NCBI GenBank assembly: GCA_006384855.1
Contig: VCJN01000188.1
Span: 124,001 to 188,000 of the forward strand
Reading direction: 5' to 3'
Source: Tetraselmis striata
Taxonomy: Eukaryota > Chlorophyta > Chlorodendrophyceae > Chlorodendrales > Chlorodendraceae
DNA: 64,000 nucleotides
Part shown: positions 32,408 to 44,458 of the stretch, in pieces
Numbering within the stretch: position 1 is the stretch's first letter
How the letters are laid out: every line of letters starts with the position of its first letter
Position numbers and translations under genes: made by a program
Notes under the pieces: generated by a model
Told to the model about the DNA's origin: nothing
Databases searched by the model: none
What the model saw: only the letters and a program-made list of their open reading frames with translations

Positions 32408-35400
32408 CTAGAACAGAAGTTTACGTACATTAATTAGAAATATCCTGTAGATAGCAATCCCTGTACTTGTACATGAATGCAGATCGATGCACGATAGGGT
32501 ATTTTTTACTGATGATTTATTACATAAGGGCTTTCACAAAAGCGCACTACAAACATAACTAACAGCAACTATGAAAGGTTGCCAGCAAAAGAGAGACATA
32601 AGCCTGAAACCAAGGTCGAGCAGGAGGACAGGGAGCCGAGAACCAAGAATGAGCCAAGGGAACCACGAAGTCACTTAGCTGCCAGGAACCAAAGGGACCC
32701 CCGCCCCGGGGTAGGCTATCAGCCGCGGCGAGGACGCTTGTAGCCAATGACCCGGGTCATAGCGACACATGCCGACGAGCGACGCGACGCAGGCGCAGGA
32801 GCACCATCACGCGTGCCGCAAGCGCGGCCGCGACCCCGCCAAGAACGTTGTCTGCATGTGCGTATTTTGTGGGTGTTTTTTACTGGTACTTCGTATCATG
32901 TGGGTATTTTTTACTGGTACTTCGTATAGTGTATCATCGTGACAGTATCAGTACTCGAGTAATCAGGCGGTCTATTGCAACACGAGAAATAAGGGTGGCA
33001 AATTTAAATAACACGGCCGGGCACCGCAATTTAAATCAACAGGCATTCACGCGCTAGCTAATAGGTATAATATTATATTACAAATGTACTTATTATTATT
33101 GTTAATTTGTCGTCCCGCTGCAGGAATAACCGCCCGCATACGGAACTGGCAATACTAAAGGCTGGGGGCGTATACCGACCCCCTCGCCCCCCACCCCACA
33201 CACACATTAGTATAGGGTTTGTGGATTCAACCCACATGCCCAAAAGTGGTTCTATATCCATTGACAAGGCCATGACCGCACGCATGCATCTTTCCGAGGG
33301 CTGTGCGGCTTATTGGGGCCAATGCTGTGATAGCGCGTTAGGCCCGATTGTGACATATTGTAGCCGTTGCCATCAAAAGTTTTACTTATGCCAAAGCAGT
33401 GCAAAGTGTATGGCGGTGGCGCTACAAAACCAGATGAACTCGCGCCCTACCCATGACCATACCTACCCATGGGCCACACTTCCCGTCAAACTCATACCAC
33501 GTTGCCATTGAAACAATGTGCCAACTATCCACCATGAGTGCAGGGCACTGACTATAATGACGACGTCGTTAAAGTTCAGACCTTCAGGGTATGGGACAAG
33601 CCCTATACATATTGACTCCGCTTGGTTTAGAGCAAAAACTCCTGGCAAATAAATTCTTGGTGTATTTGTTGCTTGCGCAAGCATGAGAGGCTTCTCGCGG
33701 CCTCCATGCCATCGGGCGAAGCTTCTATATATAGTAGTGCATGGCCACGTGCCCATGGCGTGGCCCAAGTGGCACGGAAAGTATATGTGCACTGAAACGC
33801 CCCTATGTTATGGTTGAAACAACGTGTTGAAATGAGGCGCGTCAGGTGTGGCACTTAAGGTGTGTGCATCGCTTAAGGGGGGCATGCGAACCAAGTATGA
33901 GTGGGTCCTGTGCAACTACAGCCAACATACTATCTCACCACCGGGTGTCAGCATCAGGACAAAGTTGGCGGAAAGTTGCACGCCCAGCACGTTGTGACCA
34001 CATGCTATCACCAACCCCGAATTTCGACTTGTTTATCTGTAGCATGTATTTTCAGAGGGCCTAAACGCCCCCGGATGGTCGTCCGCCTGAACTCGAAATT
34101 CACCTCGCGCTAAGGACCCAAATAGAACATGTTGAATTTGGTTTCAGAATGTTTGGAGCAATCTCTAAACCGCTATTAATATCCGCATGTATTTAGGGAT
34201 TCATTGCCCAGCAAGACGATACTGGATTGGGCGGCAATATGGCATCAAAGAATACACATTGTGCAATGGCTCGCCCTTACATGGCCCCACCGGCCCAACA
34301 CCATTCTAGCCCCTATTTCTTGCATGTTTCCTCACCTATCCATGGCCATGCCACCATACAATGCTCTATGCATGCGCGGTGGCATGTCTCGGGAACCAAC
34401 CTGTGTAATGACGGGGAACTTGAAACTCCCAATGTGGCGCCAATACCACTCGCATAGAACAGCTGTTAAGGTGATAGGTTTTATTGAACCCTGTGATGAT
34501 ACAGCTCGAACAAAATGTGCAGCATCCCAGGGTTTCAGATCATGCACTCCATATTCAACTGCCCTACTATTCGGAAACTCAGATTCGAGGAAAAGGGGCC
34601 TGGGACTTATGTGGAGAGGTGTAGTACATGTTGTCTGGTATTATGGGCGGTGCGGGAGCACATGCTGCTGCTGCATACACTCATCAGGCAGTAGCACTAC
34701 GGGTAGTAGACGAAGTAAGCGTCCTTTCTACTATTTCTGGTATATTACCGCCGGTTGTAGGGACGGTGTAATTCTTACTGCTGGTGAGTGTTTATGATCC
34801 CTGCTCCTAATAAATACCCGGTGCGGACGACCAACTGTTGATGACTCACCTGCTTTGGGGCACGGGTATATAATCCTTACCTCAAGTTCACGTATCTTGC
34901 AAGCATCAATAAATTGGGCTTGCCTGCAGCCCATACGAACCTTCGCTGTAGTTCTGGTAACCGCGATAGTTTTGTCTACCCTTCGATTTGAGCTCCGGCA
35001 GGTAGGCAGTTCAGATTGTTACCGGTATCTGCAGAGTTCTTACCTGTTGTCGCGTCGTCAGCACGCGTAATACCTGCTGTCAAGCACAGCGTGAATCCTG
35101 CATCTAACTATACTGCATGCATTCCGGCGCATGCACGCGGCAAGCACACGGCCTTGGTTAAATTAAATGTAGGTGACGATTGAGCCAGCAGGTGGCTGTT
35201 GTCCATGGATGAAAGTATCTCACCATGAAAAAGGATAGTAATGATAGTATTGGCGACTGGCGTGCATCCTCAGAGATGGTCGCGGCGGCGGCAAAGGGCG
35301 GGTGGAGGGGGGGGGGGGGGGGGGGGTGGATGCAGCGGGAGGACAATTAATCATCTCGGTCAGTCACTATGTTTGTTGTGGTATCCAGTGAAAGATACAG

Positions 35401-35658
35401 CTTCTGTTCCATGCCAGGGCGCTTGGATCACTGCGCTTTATCAGGTTGCTGATCCACCGGTAAGACCCGTCAATGCCAAGAGCTACGCAGCCACCACATT
35501 TTTCTGCGAAAGGGTTGATTTCGTTTGCACCATTATCCCAGCACGAAACTCAAGTGATGATTTTGGCAGGCGATGACAAGCAAGAGGATATCATAGCGTG
35601 CATAGGGTGATAGAGCGCATGGCAGTGCTTGACAAATGGCGAATAATTAGGCTGTTGC
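32408..35658. other. Gene-poor stretch
   Basis: No supported gene over about 3.2 kb. Base composition is nearer 45-50% GC than the coding regions. Frames at 33107-33511 and 34204-34797 are open but show no domain. About 34.9-35.0 kb contains inverse matches to the 160-bp repeat family (ATAGTTTTGTCTACCCTTCG). A G-homopolymer lies at about 35308-35326. Confidence 0.4.
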
Positions 35659-36620
35659 TTACACCTTGGCGGCAGTGGCCGTCTTGCCGGATGAGGCAGC
35701 AGCCGAACCCCCCACTTGAGCTGATGGTTTCCCTGCGGATTTCGCTTTGCTCTTTACGTCCTCGCGTACCACAAAATCACCTTCCAGCTCACCCGCTTTT
35801 GCCAGCTGTAGCCTCTTCATGAAGCTCCATGACACGAAAGCGAAGTACCCCGCAAATGACAGAACAACCGTCAGCGATATCCACACAAAGGCTATTGCCC
35901 AGTCTTTTTGAGCGATGTCGGGCCACTCGAGGATGAGCAGTGTTGAGTACGCTGCTGACATGAGGCCCGCGGCAGACAGCATGATCAGCAGCGCGAGGTT
36001 GAGTCCGTAGTGCTTGCGAGCCGCAGACAGAACGTAAGGATCCATCCTTACGACCATTTCCCTGCTTGAAGTTGCCAGCAGGCCAAAAACGCCCGCGAGC
36101 AGGAGCAGAATGCTGACCACCAGCGATGCTATTTCATCGATCAGGTATCGAGCAACACGGGCGGTGGCCTGGCCCTGGTCCTGAACATTGTTGGCTTGAA
36201 TATTAGCCATGACGCCCATGCCAGTCAACAGCGCCAGGGAGAGGAGAACCTGGAAGTTCAGATCAATGATATTAGTCTCGACTTCCTGGAATTATCAGCC
36301 GGGTTTGCTCATGGTGGGATAGCATGCTATCACAATAATTGCAAATGTCATGGTGATCACACATGAAGCCCCCTCCCTCCCCTGGTTCGTTCCTCCCCCG
36401 GTCAACCGCTATTGCAGAAGAGCGCATACCTGTAGTAAGGACAGAGCCAGGATTCCTGTCCGAAGGTCCCAGCAGCATGGTACAACAAAACAGCAGCAGC
36501 TAGACGGGTTCACCTGCATTGAACAACAATAATAAGATCATGGAGTCGCTCGATTATGGGATCCTGGGACCGTTCCACAGCACTTCGAAGAGCTAGTACT
36601 CGAGATTGCAATTTCTCCAT
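35659..36620 (-). CDS. Small four-span membrane protein, unknown family
   Basis: Proposed exons are 36620-36514, 36455-36430 (26 bases) and about 36281-35659 (TAA). With the acceptor at 36282 all phases agree and give about 251 residues; an acceptor four bases earlier (36286) suits only a model without the tiny exon. The N-terminus MEKLQSRVLALRSAVERSQD looks helical. Four hydrophobic spans follow: VLLSLALLTGMGVM, SLVVSILLLLAGVFGLLA, LALLIMLSAAGLMSAAYS, and AIAFVWISLTVVLSFAGYF. The tail is lysine/alanine/serine-rich and likely cytosolic. I do not recognise a family. Introns are short and free of homopolymers, unlike the larger neighbours. The stop codon is part of a GTGTAA string, so a TGTAA polyadenylation-like signal overlaps the end of the gene. 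Confidence 0.65.
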
Positions 36621-38209
36621 TGAGGCGCACAGGCCAATAAAGTATGAATGAGGCGTCAAACGTGGGCAGCTCTTGCTACCCCACAAGCACGAGTGTGTGG
36701 AATTATTACCTTGCAGTCGAAAGCCATCTTGCGTCGACACGACACGCGCGGGCTTTCGCTACACCTGTAAATGAGTCTTCCAGTCCGGGCCTCCAGTCAC
36801 CATCGACGCCAGGTAGGTGTGTTACCTTCCGATGCGTTGCTCCCGGCAGTTGCGCACACCCAGTCGATTTCGGTGCTGCAAGTAAGCACGGATATACGCC
36901 GATCGTCTACTTCTCTGTGCAGTTAGTGATATCGCCGCAAGTCGCCACCGCGGCGGTTGGCAGCCCGCGGCTAGCGCTATAGCGACTTCGCAATGTGCTT
37001 CTTGGCCTTTCGTTGAAATCCGAAATCCCGACCGAACCTCACGATGAGAGGAGTGCCAGAACGAGCAGGACAGCGAATGAGAGAAGGTGCAACCTGCCTG
37101 GTTCGACGGGCCGGAATATATTTTATCCGACCCTGACCCGCCACCTATTCGAGACAGCGGCTGAACGGCTCAGTGCAGACGCGAAGGTGCTACTGCGTCA
37201 CAGGCTCAAAGCGGGGCTGCAGCAGGGGCAGCGAGGCGTAATCCATCGCCGCGCGGCTGAGATGTGGAATGCTGCACTCCGAAATTTGGCGTCGGATGCG
37301 CGACCGTCAGCACAATGTTGGGTTTTGTTTTAGGGGGTAGAGTCGATTGTCAGCACTACCGCGGTATCGTCACCCTTCTTTATCTCTCGCCGCAGCAAGG
37401 CCCGGAAAATCCTTAAACCCCAACGGCAACGACCTGACGGCGATGCCGCGCGGTCCCCGCGCCGCGCTGTGCTGAAAAACCCGCCACGCGGTAAAAACGG
37501 GCTCACCGGGACCCGGGTACCGGTACCTTGTACGTCAGTGGCCGATGATGTTGGTCAGCATCATGTAAGCATGTAATAAATAATGTTGGTCAGCATCATA
37601 TATATCTGACAGCGGCATCACTGCGCCTAGCCAAATGTCCCTACTGATGATGGGGCCGATGCCACCAGCCGGCCCGCGGCGCGAGCAGCTCCCCCCTCCG
37701 GTGTGGTGTAACAGTCGCCCTGCTGTCAACAGTCAGCCACTGACCGCCTTACGTTCGCGCCAGCCTCAAGCTGTGACACAATATCGGCAGGATGGCGCTG
37801 TAGCGGGCGGTGCAGCAGAATATATCGGTGAGAGGCGACACGGCCGGTGCACTCCGCCTCCTGCCCGCCGCGGCGTAGGCGCAGCGCGCCGACCAACCGG
37901 GCCACCGCAGCTCCCTGGCCCAATCCACCCAGTCCGCGTCACGTGCCTATCGGGGAGGCTCCACAGCGAAAAATGGAGCCCAAGAAGGCCAGGAGGAAGC
38001 GGTAGAGAAGCGACGGGCCAGCTGGTCGCGCTTTCAGCTGTATACTTTATAGCCGCCAGCACGTGGGTCCTGTGAGGGCGGGGCGAGTGGAGAATTCCCT
38101 GAGAATTTCCCCCTCTCCTTGCCCGCTTGCCGCCGCTCAGTTCTTGCCGACTCTTCACCGCGCTGCCAAGCGCCCGTCCTCCAGGCTTGCGCGCGGTCGG
38201 TAGGAGAAC
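36621..38209. other. Intergenic between divergent genes
   Basis: Shared upstream space of the membrane-protein gene (minus) and GT29-2 (plus). A frame at 36995-37333 is open but unsupported. I see no clear core promoter element. The last 150 bases are probably the 5' untranslated region of GT29-2. Confidence 0.35.
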
Positions 38210-40139
38210 ATGGCTGAAAGCCCAGCGGCGGCGCCCTCCTCCAGCGGCGCCCCCCGGCGCGTGGCCAGCCCCGTGCTGGTCATCAGCCTGCTGTCGCTCG
38301 TGCTGCTGGCGTCCTTCGTCACCACCTCCACGCTGCTGCGCGTCATGTTCGCGCCGGTGCGGAGCGTCGTCAAATACGAGAGCGAGCTGGGCATGGCGGA
38401 GGGGGAGTCGGGAGCCAAGGGGGCTCGGCCGAGCGCAGGCTCGGGGCGGAGACCGAAACGCGCCCGCCCCGTGTCCCCTCGCGACGCCTTCCCGAACAAC
38501 ATCCGCAAGTCGTGGAAGGACATCTCCGAGGCGGCGGAGCGCGAGCACCAGGCGATGCAGGCGGCGGCGCTGCGACAGGCGACTACCAATCGCTCCGCCA
38601 CCCCCGCGGGTGCACTGGCGCTGGGTGGCGAAGAGGGGGGCGGCGAGGGTGAGGACGGCGGCGCGGCTGGGGCGCAGCTGCCGCACATCGACCCGATGAG
38701 CATCGACGAGTTTGAGGCAGGAGAGGAGGACAAGGAGATGGCGCTCATCTTCCAGATCGTCAAGATGGCGGAGCAGCAGGAACAGCGGCAGAAGCAGGCG
38801 CGCCTCCCTCGCCTCACTCAAAATGGAATACATACCCACCTATCTGCTATGGGTTTTAGGCCCTACCGACAAGGCTACAAGTCACACGATTGTGTGCGTG
38901 TGCATGCAGGCAGCAACAACTTGTGCATGTGTATTTGACCCCCCCCCCCCCCCCCCACACGCACACACAAACACACATACACGACCACCACCACCACCAC
39001 ACACGCATTTGCAAGTATGCTTATGTCTGCACATATAGGCGTGCATCCCCGTTTCGGGTTGTGTCTGGTTGGGTTCTGTTGGTTGTGGGTTGCGACAGCA
39101 CTGAGCTTGAGGTGGCGCGTAGGAGCGGAGGGCGGCGATGGCGGTGGAGGCGGCGGCGCGCGGAATGAGCGTGGCTCAGTTCATGGCGCAGCAGGCGCAG
39201 GAGGGCTCCGCCGCGGAGGGCATCATCGGCAGCGCCTGCAAGTGCGCGCCTCCCCCCCCCCCCCCATCCCCCCCCCCCCCCCCCTCTTCCCGCCCGCATC
39301 GCCCCTCCAGTGTTGTCCGGCCAGGCCTGCGCTGGGAGACTGACGCGCTTGTGTTGCGGACCACCAGGACGGTGGGGGACTGCAACAGCGCGTGCGTGGA
39401 GAACTGCCAACACCAGCGCATCTCTGGCGAGTGCCGCCAGCAGTGCGGCACGCAATGTGCGCAGCGCTGCTCCGGCGGTGGCTACGGGGGCGGGGGCTCA
39501 GGGGGCGTTGGGGGTGGGCGCGGCAAGGGCGGCAAGCGCGGCCGGCGCGGCGGCGGGCGCTACCTCGCGCAGGCGGCGGGCGGGTGCGCGCCGGCCTGCG
39601 AGCGCGAGTGCCGCCGCGACTGCGTGTCGCGCAGCGCCGACATGCTGGAGGAGGCGCAGGTGGGATGGTGCCCCGCCCGCCGCCCGCCCTCCCCCTCGGC
39701 ACCCCGTGCGCCCGTAGCCCGCACCACGTTGGACCATCTATGCAAGCGGACTGCAGGGAAGGGGCAGGATTGTGGGTAAGCGGGGTGCTGCGGCGTAAGA
39801 GCGGTGGATGGTGATGGGGGCAGAGTGTAGCGCCGACCACCCCCCCCTTTTCCCTCTCCTACCCCCTGGCACCCTCAAGCCCCCCATCCTGTCCTCTTCG
39901 CTGACCGCCCTCCCTTTGTACATGCCTCGCCTCAGCGCGAGTGTGAAGCCACCACCCAGCGGCAGTGCAGCATCGAGTGCCAGCCGGCCCCGTCACAGGT
40001 GACCCATTCGTCTGAAACCCCCCCCCCCCCCCCCCCTCCCTCCGCCTGGTCTCCCACCCAACCTCAACAGTCCTCTTGGAAACCCTCAGTCCTAAGGATC
40101 TACAGCCCTTCTCTCCCCCGCCCCCCCCCCCCCCCCCCC

Positions 40140-40184
<45 letters not shown>

Positions 40185-40500
40185 GTAAATATAATATACA
40201 TATGTATATGCGTATGCATGTACATATGTATGTATGTTTGGTATGTATGTATGGCCACATACACCCGCATTCACATCATTGAGTCTGATGCCGTACCCGG
40301 CATGGGCATTCTTGCGCAGCGGCTGGCGCAGTGCCGGGCGTCCTGTATGGCGCGCCGCACGGCGGCCTGCCGCGAGCAGTTTGAGGGCGGCTGCGAGGCG
40401 CAGTGCGGGCGCCACCTGTGCGTGGAGGGCAAGTGCCGCTGCCCTGTGTACTTCTCGGGCGACCCCATGTGCGGCTCGGTGCGTCCCCCCAGCCTTCAAC

Positions 40501-40531
<31 letters not shown>

Positions 40532-43217
40532 CGCTCCATTCCAGCCTCCCCTTCAAGATTCTGCTGCCTTTCCCCATTCAGCACGTGGTCGTTCTGGGGC
40601 TGTATGGGTGCTCACATAGCTCCGGGGACAATGGCACTTTCGGCATGCGTGTCCCCGTCCAGTTAGGTCCATCTACCTAGCACTCATGCTGAACAGGCTG
40701 CTTTCGGCCGGAATGCGGAGATTGCTCTATGTTGCTTTAATTCCACCCATTAAAGGGGGTCCGGTGCGTATGTAGAGGGCGGGGGTGGGGGTTGTTGATT
40801 GGCGGTTGCCCTGCTTGGGGCAGGGGGGCTGCCGCGCGTCCAGGTACCTCCCATGATTCGTTTGCCCCCTCCTCCCACCCCCGCAGGTGATGCCAATCCA
40901 CCACATGATGCCGCCGGCCCTGAAGCACTGCTCCACGCCATTCACGGACGACCGCTTCAAGAAGCACACGGCTGGCAACCTCTCGGTCCTGGACTACGGG
41001 TGCGACCCCCTCCCCCTACCCAGTCCCCCACCTTTGGCTGCTCTCCCTCTTCGACTTTTGTCTTGTCGTACGTGAGGGTACACTTAGGCGTGTGCGTGGC
41101 GCTCGTGGCGCAGGAGCCGCTCGGCGCCAAACATCCTGAAGATGCACTACGACCACGCGCAGGCGAGCGGCGCGCGCCTGGAGGCGGAGCCCGACTTGCG
41201 CGACCTGGCGGACTTCAGCACCTGCGCCGTGGTGGGCAGCAGCTCCACGCTGAAGGGCAGCGGCCAGGGGCACGAGATCGACTCGCACACCGCCATCATC
41301 CGCTTCAACGACGCCCCCACGAAGAGCTATCAGGTCAGCCAGCTGGCGTATCCTGCCTCCCCCCCAGTGAAACTGAAAGCTCGGAATATCTTCCAGTTTT
41401 ACCTTTTATTTTATGGTTTACTGAGAGGGAGATAGTGGTCTCCTTGAAAGAGGTTCTGCGGTAGCAAAAGCTCCGAAACCATCCACGTTTCGAACTCATC
41501 TGCACCCTATTCATCGTGACTGCGCACTCGACGACGCGTACGTAGTATCTGCGCTCATTCTGAGGTGCATTCTGTGGAAAAGTGTATCTCACTTGGCAGT
41601 GCTTTGTGTGTATACTGTCTGTTACACATGTAGGTCATTCCATCGCCGATAGCATCGTCACACCCGTCCCTGCATGAGTACTATGTTGAGCATGCATGCG
41701 GACAGAACCACATCCTCCTGTGGTATGTCTGGCCTCAGTATCCCATCAGAGTGCACAGCTCAGTGCATCAAAAGCTCCGAAACCATGCATTCGCACCAGT
41801 TCATGTTATTCCGCTGTGCACATGTGCGCGTATTGTCACTTAGTGAAGACGTTGTGTTGTATAGAGGGAAACTATTTATGCCTTTTGTCGCGGTGGTGCT
41901 GGCCGATTTCTACATGCTCCGAAACCATTACTTCAGCAACATCCCCTCCTTTGCGTACTTCCAATTATTGAATACTTTTTTCCGGTGGCTGCGTCCATTG
42001 GGTGCTGCTGCCGCTGTGTGCCGGCAGGCGGACGCCGGCTCGCGCACCACCATCCGCCTGCAGAACGTCATCTACTGCGGCTTCCACGAGCAGGCCACCG
42101 AGATCTGCCTGCACTACACCGGCTTCAAGGGCAACTACTGCCCCGCGGCGCGGCAGCGCCGCTTCAAGTGCAACTACGTCTGGATGAGCAGCCGGCTGCT
42201 GCAGTACGTGCAGAACTTTTTCAGGCGGGACCTGTTTGCAGGCATGGCGACCACGAAGGACACGTCGGCCGGCTTCTTCGGCATCCTGCTGGCGCTGCAC
42301 CTCTGCGGCAAGGTGCGCCCACGCCATCCGCTCAACGACGCGACGGCTAATGGCAAACTGACCACGAAGGACCGACATGGCTCACTTCAGGAAGCACACA
42401 TATAGACAGTAAGACATCATGGGGGTGATTGGTGCATGCGGATGCTGCTGCTGCTGATGATGACACCACCCAATACATGTCTCATGCGGCGAGATATGAT
42501 ATAGAACAGAGAGAGAAATCTTACTGAGGATGGGGTTTAAGGGAGCTGTAGGTGGTCTAAGGGCATCACTGCATCCCGATTTGGGGAAGCTGCTAAGTCC
42601 ATGACGGAGAGGAAGGAAGGTTTGGCCCCGCGGATTAGCGGCGAACCTGTCGGCGCTACATACGACCATCACATGTCCGCTACCGGCGTTCGGGGTCCTA
42701 TGGCAGCTCCGAAATTGGGCGGCTGGCGTTGCCAGCTCCGGGAGAGGAAGCGCCCTTAGCGCTATGTACGGTTACTGTCTGTCTTTGTGTTTCTTTATCC
42801 ATCATTCGTTGCGCTGGTGGCGCCGGGTGGCGCGGCTTGCGTCGTCCTGCAGAAACTCTTGTCTGGCTCGGGTCGCATGGGGAGGCGGTCTTCGGGGCAC
42901 TGGGGGCGATAATATAGAACTTGTCACATAGTGCTTTATACCTACCCACATACATTCACTGACAAAATAGCTGGCTTTGCTGGCGCAAGCCTTTATTCCA
43001 TGTGCGCACCCCCTCCCCACCCCGACGCACCACCACCACCAACACCTGCTGCTTCCCGGTGCAGGTGGACCTGTACGGCTTCACGCAGCGCCCGAACCAC
43101 TACTTCCCCAAGGTGTACAACTCAAAGCGCGCCTTCGGCGACAAGCACGCGTGGGCGCTGGAGCGGCAGTGCATGAACCTGTTCTCCAACCTGCCGCACG
43201 TCACCAAGCACAGTTGA
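38210..43217 (+). CDS. GT29 (sialyltransferase-family) glycosyltransferase 2 with cysteine-rich stem
   Basis: Nine exons: 38210-38797, 39123-39241, 39368-39659, 39936-39998, 40320-40478, 40887-40999, 41114-41333, 42028-42312 and 43065-43217 (TGA), about 663 residues. All phases agree. It is type II: a short cytosolic tail, one anchor (VLVISLLSLVLLASFV, about residues 22-45), then a charged helical stem. Exons 3-5 add a region with about 22 cysteines (DCNSACVENCQ, CERECRRDC, CRASCMARRTAAC, CEAQCGRHLC) not found in typical GT29 enzymes. The catalytic part has motif L (STCAVVGSSSTLKGSGQGHE, then AIIRFNDAPT), motif S (SAGFFGILLALHLCGK, then VDLYGF) and H-x4-E (HAWALE) near the end. A Golgi role in keto-sugar transfer is inferred. 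The exon 1 to 2 join needs a GC donor (CAG|GCGCGC); a later GT (MG|GTTTTAGG) is an alternative. A TGTAA lies about 100 bases after the stop. Confidence 0.9.
40118..40240. repeat. C-run followed by (CA)n and TATA microsatellite in intron 4 of GT29-2
   Basis: A C-homopolymer at about 40122-40140 leads into CA dinucleotides and then TATATG units. Confidence 0.9.
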
Positions 43218-43460
43218 TGCGCCGCGCGGCACTATGCCCACGAAGACCAAGCTGGGCTTCGTTTAGAGTTGTAGAGCTAAGCTAGGATTCCTACCCGGAA
43301 TAGCACGATGCGGGGTTGTAATCAGCAGGTTTGCATGGACGCTGGTAGGGTTCGCGCCGCCCTCCCAGCCTCCTACAAATACCTGCCCAGTTGGCGCAAG
43401 AGGTCAAGTGCTGGGGCATTTCAATTCAGGCCGCTGTGATATCCTACCATATTAATTACG

Positions 43461-43519
<59 letters not shown>

Positions 43520-44458
43520 TGTCGCCGACTTTTGGAACAGTTTCGCATAGATTACTAGATACATCCAAAATGTATCCGTTATAGATTCCGTGATAATTCC
43601 GCGCAGGCCAAAATAATCGCCGCGCTTCCCTGCTTGCGTACTACCTGTACCGGTGTTGAGTATCGGTCGGCCGGCCGCCCGGCCGGCGCCGGTCGGGCCG
43701 GTCGTCGCCTTTCGTCAGGTGTACGTGGCGGGCATGGCGCGAAGCTCCGGGCCCGCCGCGTGGACCGGACCCGGACGCCGCCGTTCGTCTGTCGCCGGAC
43801 GACCGTCGCCCGTCCGGCTCGCCGCCCGTCCGTGGACGGACGCCGGGCCCCGGGTCGGCGGGTCGGCGGACACGGGGCTGTACAATGTAGCGACTACTCC
43901 GATTGATCATGGGTTTGGTTACACGGGGTAGAGACTGGCGAAGATCCTTGCGGCTCTCTGGATTCCACACTCCTGCACTACTGCTTCTATTATTATTACA
44001 TACGGAAAGACCATATATATATGAACATGGATAGGGTGGCTACGCGATACTATCGCGACTACCACTGTGATGAAAGTAAAGTAAAGTTCGCCCCGGGACT
44101 GCCGTGGTACTTAAGGAAATACTACACGATACTATATGGAACTGAACCGCAATCGCTCCTCGTAAAAAAAAAAAAATCGCTCCTCGTATTCGGGGCTACG
44201 CGGGTGGCAAGTGGCGGCGCGGGCGGCGGCGGCCGCGTAGTTTGCACTCTCATATTGAGCGGGCTCGGATCTGTCGACGGACAACGGACGTGCGACACCA
44301 CCCCTCCCCTCCCCAGTCGTGGTCGCTGTGCGCCACCCTAACCTAGACTGACCCGGGAGGCGAGCGCCCTGGCGTCCCATCTTAAGATCTCCTGCGTTGC
44401 GAAGCTCTTTACCGGAGTGCCCAAGTAGAGAAAGCTTTGTCGCCAGCTACTTCGCGTT
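43218..44458. other. Intergenic with repeats
   Basis: Contains a GC-rich repeat copy (about 43680-43885, partner at 28236), pieces of the SINE-like family (about 43387-43415, about 44077-44105) and a (GT)n tract. No gene is supported. Confidence 0.5.
43462..43517. repeat. (GT)n microsatellite
   Basis: Uninterrupted GT dinucleotides, about 28 units. Confidence 0.95.

Noticed and set aside
34204-34797. Plus-strand ORF of 197 codons
   Set aside because: No recognisable domain, unusual composition for this genome's genes, and repeat traces nearby. Not convincing as a gene.
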